Both the position numbers and the translations under genes were made by a program. A stretch of DNA of 25,193 nucleotides from Burkholderiales bacterium (GTDB taxonomy: Bacteria > Pseudomonadota > Gammaproteobacteria > Burkholderiales > Burkholderiaceae). This document shows, piece after piece, positions 22,229-25,193 of the stretch. The stretch is from the NCBI GenBank assembly GCA_947371645.1, contig CANBQJ010000034.1:1-25193 (forward strand), in the 5' to 3' direction. The notes under the pieces are model-generated. The model was given only the letters and a program-made list of their open reading frames with translations, did no database searches and had not been told where the DNA came from. Position 1 is the stretch's first letter; every line of letters begins with the position of its first letter.

Positions 22229-22818
22229 CGGCAGCCTCCGCGGGACCGGTGTCCCCGGCCCCGCGCCTGATCGTCGGCATCACCGGTGCCAGCGGTGCGG
22301 TGTATGGCGTGCGGCTGCTTCAGCGCGCACGCGAACTGGGCGTGACCACCCACCTGGTGGCCACCCCGGCAGGCATCCTCAACGTGCACCATGAACTGGG
22401 GTTGAGCCGCTCCGAGCTCGAAGCCCTGGCGACGCAGGCCCACGCGCCCGGCGACGTGGGCGCCTGCATCGCCAGCGGCAGCTTCATGACCGACGCGATG
22501 GTGGTGGCCCCCTGCACCATGAAGTCGCTGGCGGCCATCGCCCACGGCATGGGCGACAACCTGCTGACGCGGGCCGCCGACGTCACCCTCAAAGAGCGCC
22601 GCCGCCTGGTGCTGATGGTGCGCGAAACGCCCTTCAACCTGGCCCACCTGCGCAACATGACGGCCGTCACCGAGATGGGCGGCATCATTTTTCCGCCGCT
22701 GCCGGCCTTCTACCACCGGCCCCAGACGATTGATGAGCTGGTCAACGAGACGGTCGAGCGCGTGCTGGCGCTGGTGCAGGTGCAGCGGGCTCAGCCGCAG
22801 AGCTGGCCAGGGCTGTGA
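22225..22818 (+). CDS. ubiX: Flavin prenyltransferase UbiX
   Basis: 197 residues with a GTG start overlapping the grxD stop (GTGA, 22225-22228). It prenylates FMN with dimethylallyl phosphate to give the prenyl-FMN cofactor of the UbiD decarboxylase in ubiquinone synthesis. The flavin site GITGASGAVYG (18-28), VVAPCTMKSLAAIAHG, ERRRLVLMVRETPFNLAHLRNM and IIFPPLPAFYHRP are all present. UbiD is not in the window. It is convergent with the lytic transglycosylase gene, with a 29-nt gap. Confidence 0.97.
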   Translation: MTAASAGPVSPAPRLIVGITGASGAVYGVRLLQRARELGVTTHLVATPAGILNVHHELGLSRSELEALATQAHAPGDVGACIASGSFMTDAMVVAPCTMKSLAAIAHGMGDNLLTRAADVTLKERRRLVLMVRETPFNLAHLRNMTAVTEMGGIIFPPLPAFYHRPQTIDELVNETVERVLALVQVQRAQPQSWPGL

Positions 22819-22847
22819 AGCCCTGAACCACGGCGCAGCGCAGCGCT

Positions 22848-23552
22848 TCAGCGCGCCGCGGTCTGCACGCCAGCTGACGCCTTGACCGGCATCACCCCTG
22901 GCGCACCCGCCACCACCACCGCAGGCACCGTCCAGCGCCGCCAGGCGGCCGTGACCGCATTGGGGTACTGGGCCTTGCCCCGGCTGCCGTTGTAGCGCCC
23001 CAGGGCCAGGAAGAGGTTGCCCTTCTCCGCGTCCAGGTAGTGCCGCAGGATCACGCAGCCAAATCGCAGGTTGGTCTGCATGTGGAACAGGGCGGCGGCG
23101 TTGCCGTCGCCGATGCTGCGCGACCAGAACGGCATCACCTGCATGTAGCCGCGCGCACCCACCGACGAGATGGCGTATTTGCGAAAGCCGCTTTCGACTT
23201 CGATGAGGCCCATGACCAGGCCCGGGTCCAGGCCGGCGCGCTTGGCCTCGTACCAGACGGTCTGCAAAAATTCGCGGCGCACCAGCTCTTCGGGCTTCTT
23301 GCGCACCAGCTTGTCGTCGGACGTGGTGGCCCAGCGCTCGAAGACCACGCGTTGCGTGTCGTCGGCGAAAATTGGCGTGGGCGGGGCTTTTTGCGCGATC
23401 GCCGCCGACAGCGCGCTGCGCACCGCGTCCATCAAGGGCTCTTCAACCTGGGCGCCCGCGTGCGCCGCGCCCGCCAGCGTCCAGGCCAGTGCAGCCGCCA
23501 ACGCAACACGCGACCAGCGCGTCAAGGTGGGCAGGCGGCAAACACGGTTCAT
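22848..23552 (-). CDS. Lytic transglycosylase (SLT domain)
   Basis: 234 residues. A signal peptide with core ALAAALAWTLAGAAHA is present (cleavage near residue 32). The SLT domain begins at about residue 95: VMGLIEVESGFRKYA with the likely catalytic Glu120, then SVGARGYMQVMPFW (131-143) and LALGRYNGSRGKAQYP. It cleaves the MurNAc-GlcNAc bond of peptidoglycan with formation of an anhydro ring. The N-terminal region (about 40-95) is charged and not assigned. It is 36 nt after proS on the same strand, a pairing seen in related Burkholderiales, and probably shares its transcript. Confidence 0.92.
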   Translation of the reverse strand: MNRVCRLPTLTRWSRVALAAALAWTLAGAAHAGAQVEEPLMDAVRSALSAAIAQKAPPTPIFADDTQRVVFERWATTSDDKLVRKKPEELVRREFLQTVWYEAKRAGLDPGLVMGLIEVESGFRKYAISSVGARGYMQVMPFWSRSIGDGNAAALFHMQTNLRFGCVILRHYLDAEKGNLFLALGRYNGSRGKAQYPNAVTAAWRRWTVPAVVVAGAPGVMPVKASAGVQTAAR

Positions 23553-23588
23553 GCTGGGTTCTCGGCCAAACGGGCGCTTTCCTGAAGC

Positions 23589-25193
23589 TCAGGCTTTGAT
23601 TTGCACCAGCACATGGGCCAGCACATCGGCCACCGGCACCTTGGTGGCAGCGGCGTCGCGGCGGCCCTGGTACTCGGCCAGGCCTTCTTTCAGGCCCTTG
23701 TCGCCCAGCACCACGCGATGGGGCGCACCGATCAGCTCCCAGTCGGCAAACATCGCACCGGGGCGCTCGCCACGGTCATCCAGGATCACGTCCACGCCCT
23801 GGGCCAGCAGCTCGGCATACAGCTTGTCAGCGGCGGCCTTCACGTCTTCGGAACGGTCATAGCCCACGGGGCACAGCACCACAGTGAAGGGCGCGATGCT
23901 GGCCGGCCAGATGATGCCGCGCTCATCGTGCTGCTGCTCGATGGCCGCCCCCAGGATGCGCGTGACACCGATGCCGTAGCAGCCCATCTCGAAAGGTTTG
24001 GGCTTGCCATCCACGTCCAGGAAGGTGGCGTTCATGGCCTTGGAGTACTTGGTGCCCAGGTAGAACACGTGGCCCACTTCGATGCCGCGCTGGATGGCCA
24101 GCACGCCCTTGCCGTCGGGGGACGGGTCGCCTTCGACCACATTGCGGATGTCGGCCACCAGGTCGGGCTCGGGCAGGTCACGGCCCCAGTTCACGCCACG
24201 GATGTGGAAGCCTTCTTCGTTGGCACCGCACACCCAGTCGGCCATGTTGGCCACGGTGCGGTCTGCGATCACCTTGACAGGCTTGGCCAGCTTGATCGGG
24301 CCCAGGTAGCCGGGCTTGGTGCCGAAGTGCTCGATGATTTCTTTTTCGGTGGCGAAGCGGAAGCCCGCCTTCAAACCCGTGCCGTCGGCCAGTTGCAGCT
24401 TGCCGGCCTTGACTTCGTTCAGGTCATGGTCGCCACGCACCAGCAGCAGCCAGACGGTCGACTTGACGATCTCGCCCTGGTCGTTGGTCTCGTCGGTGGC
24501 CAGCACCAGGGATTTGACGGTCTGCGTGAGCGGCAGGCCCAGCAGCGCGGCCACGTCGGCGCAGGTGCTCTTGCCCGGGGTCGCCACCTGCTCGAAGGCC
24601 TGGGTGGCCGGGCCACGCTGGGCAATCAGGGCCACGCCTTCGGCCAGCTCGATGTTGGCGGCGTAGTCGCTGGTGGGGCAATAGACGATGGCGTCTTCAC
24701 CCGTGTCGGCGATCACCTGGAATTCGTGCGAGCGGTCGCCGCCGATGGCACCGGTGTCGGCCGCCACGGCGCGGAACTGCAGCCCCAGGCGCTCGAAAAT
24801 GCGCGTGTAGGCGGCGTACATGCCGTCGTAGGTCTTGAGGGCACTGGCCTCATCGCGGTCGAAGGAATAGGCGTCCTTCATCGTGAACTCGCGGCCGCGC
24901 ATCACGCCAAAGCGCGGGCGGCGCTCGTCGCGGAACTTGGTCTGGATCTGGTAGAAATTCTTGGGCAGCTGGCGGTAGCTGCGCAGTTCCTGGCGGGCGA
25001 TGTCGGTCACCACCTCTTCGGCTGTGGGCTGGATGACGAAGTCGCGGTCGTGGCGGTCCTTGAAGCGCAGCAGCTCGTCGCCCATCTTGTCGAAGCGGCC
25101 TGTTTCCTGCCAGAGCTCGGCGGGCTGCACCACGGGCATGGTCAGCTCCACGCCACCTGCACGGTTCATTTCCTCGCGGATGATGGCCTCCAC
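23589..25193 (-). CDS. proS: Prolyl-tRNA synthetase (5' end beyond the window)
   Basis: 534 codons are visible. The family has about 570-580, so roughly 45 N-terminal residues are missing; the first visible codon is an internal valine, not a start. It charges tRNA(Pro) with proline. Class II motifs are present: [20 protein letters not shown], motif 2 in [17 protein letters not shown], and motif 3 in [13 protein letters not shown]. Between motifs 2 and 3 lies the bacterial editing insertion (about 180-340 of the visible part), which clears Ala-tRNA(Pro). The C-terminus carries the anticodon-binding domain ([15 protein letters not shown]). The lytic transglycosylase gene follows. Confidence 0.98.
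   Translation of the reverse strand: MEAIIREEMNRAGGVELTMPVVQPAELWQETGRFDKMGDELLRFKDRHDRDFVIQPTAEEVVTDIARQELRSYRQLPKNFYQIQTKFRDERRPRFGVMRGREFTMKDAYSFDRDEASALKTYDGMYAAYTRIFERLGLQFRAVAADTGAIGGDRSHEFQVIADTGEDAIVYCPTSDYAANIELAEGVALIAQRGPATQAFEQVATPGKSTCADVAALLGLPLTQTVKSLVLATDETNDQGEIVKSTVWLLLVRGDHDLNEVKAGKLQLADGTGLKAGFRFATEKEIIEHFGTKPGYLGPIKLAKPVKVIADRTVANMADWVCGANEEGFHIRGVNWGRDLPEPDLVADIRNVVEGDPSPDGKGVLAIQRGIEVGHVFYLGTKYSKAMNATFLDVDGKPKPFEMGCYGIGVTRILGAAIEQQHDERGIIWPASIAPFTVVLCPVGYDRSEDVKAAADKLYAELLAQGVDVILDDRGERPGAMFADWELIGAPHRVVLGDKGLKEGLAEYQGRRDAAATKVPVADVLAHVLVQIKA

Noticed and set aside
22819..22870. GC-rich repeats between ubiX and the transglycosylase gene as a terminator
   Set aside because: GCGC-type repeats can pair in several ways, no T-run follows, and part lies inside the coding region.
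1..25193. Mobile elements, CRISPR arrays, toxin-antitoxin or defence genes
   Set aside because: No transposase, integrase, spaced repeats or defence domains in any convincing frame; composition and codon use look uniform.

Overview
The window is high-GC DNA from one bacterial chromosome. Codon use looks uniform, and I see no insertion sequences, prophage, CRISPR, rRNA or tRNA genes. Gene content and order (hemA-prfA-prmC ... grxD-ubiX; proS followed by a lytic transglycosylase gene; miaB preceded by a small secreted protein gene; a Burkholderia-type QueE) point to a betaproteobacterium of the order Burkholderiales, most likely Comamonadaceae or a close Aquabacterium/Leptothrix-like relative. 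That placement is inferred from protein and synteny recognition, not from a marker-gene search.

Layout. (1) 1-1659, minus: an SPFH-SHOCT protein followed by a DUF4178 protein cut by the window edge, probably part of a membrane-stress module. (2) 1777-4934, plus: a small secreted protein, miaB (tRNA modification), and a degenerate HD-GYP-like protein. (3) 4961-9751, minus: a hybrid sensor histidine kinase, a nitronate monooxygenase and bioF in a row. Kinase and monooxygenase overlap by 4 nt. (4) 9863-11221, plus: a polyol-type ABC solute-binding protein without permease or ATPase genes, divergent from the kinase. (5) 11209-13619: a MocR/PdxR-type regulator (minus) divergent from a pyridoxamine-phosphate-oxidase-like flavoprotein (plus). 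(6) 13620-17186, minus: small membrane protein, queE, queD, bioA, bioD, joining 7-deazaguanine and biotin synthesis in one run. (7) 17355-22818, plus: hemA-prfA-prmC, an outer-membrane-like protein, grxD-ubiX. (8) 22848-25193, minus: proS (cut by the window end) and a lytic transglycosylase.

How the genes relate. bioA, bioD and bioF cover three of the four late biotin steps but are split into two transcription units about 8 kb apart; bioB is not in the window. QueD and QueE are consecutive enzymes of the preQ0/queuosine route. PrfA and PrmC are an enzyme-substrate pair, since PrmC methylates the GGQ glutamine of release factors. HemA starts tetrapyrrole synthesis from Glu-tRNA.

Most of the window is ordinary housekeeping DNA. 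The parts most worth a second look are the orphan polyol-binding protein facing a hybrid kinase that is coupled to nitronate monooxygenase and bioF; a QueD lacking the usual catalytic cysteine; an HD-GYP-like protein without its HD dyad; an ARSS tandem repeat in the MocR linker; a 9-codon leader ORF overlapping the outer-membrane protein start; and a near-leaderless hemA promoter. No gene-free stretch exceeds about 170 bases.
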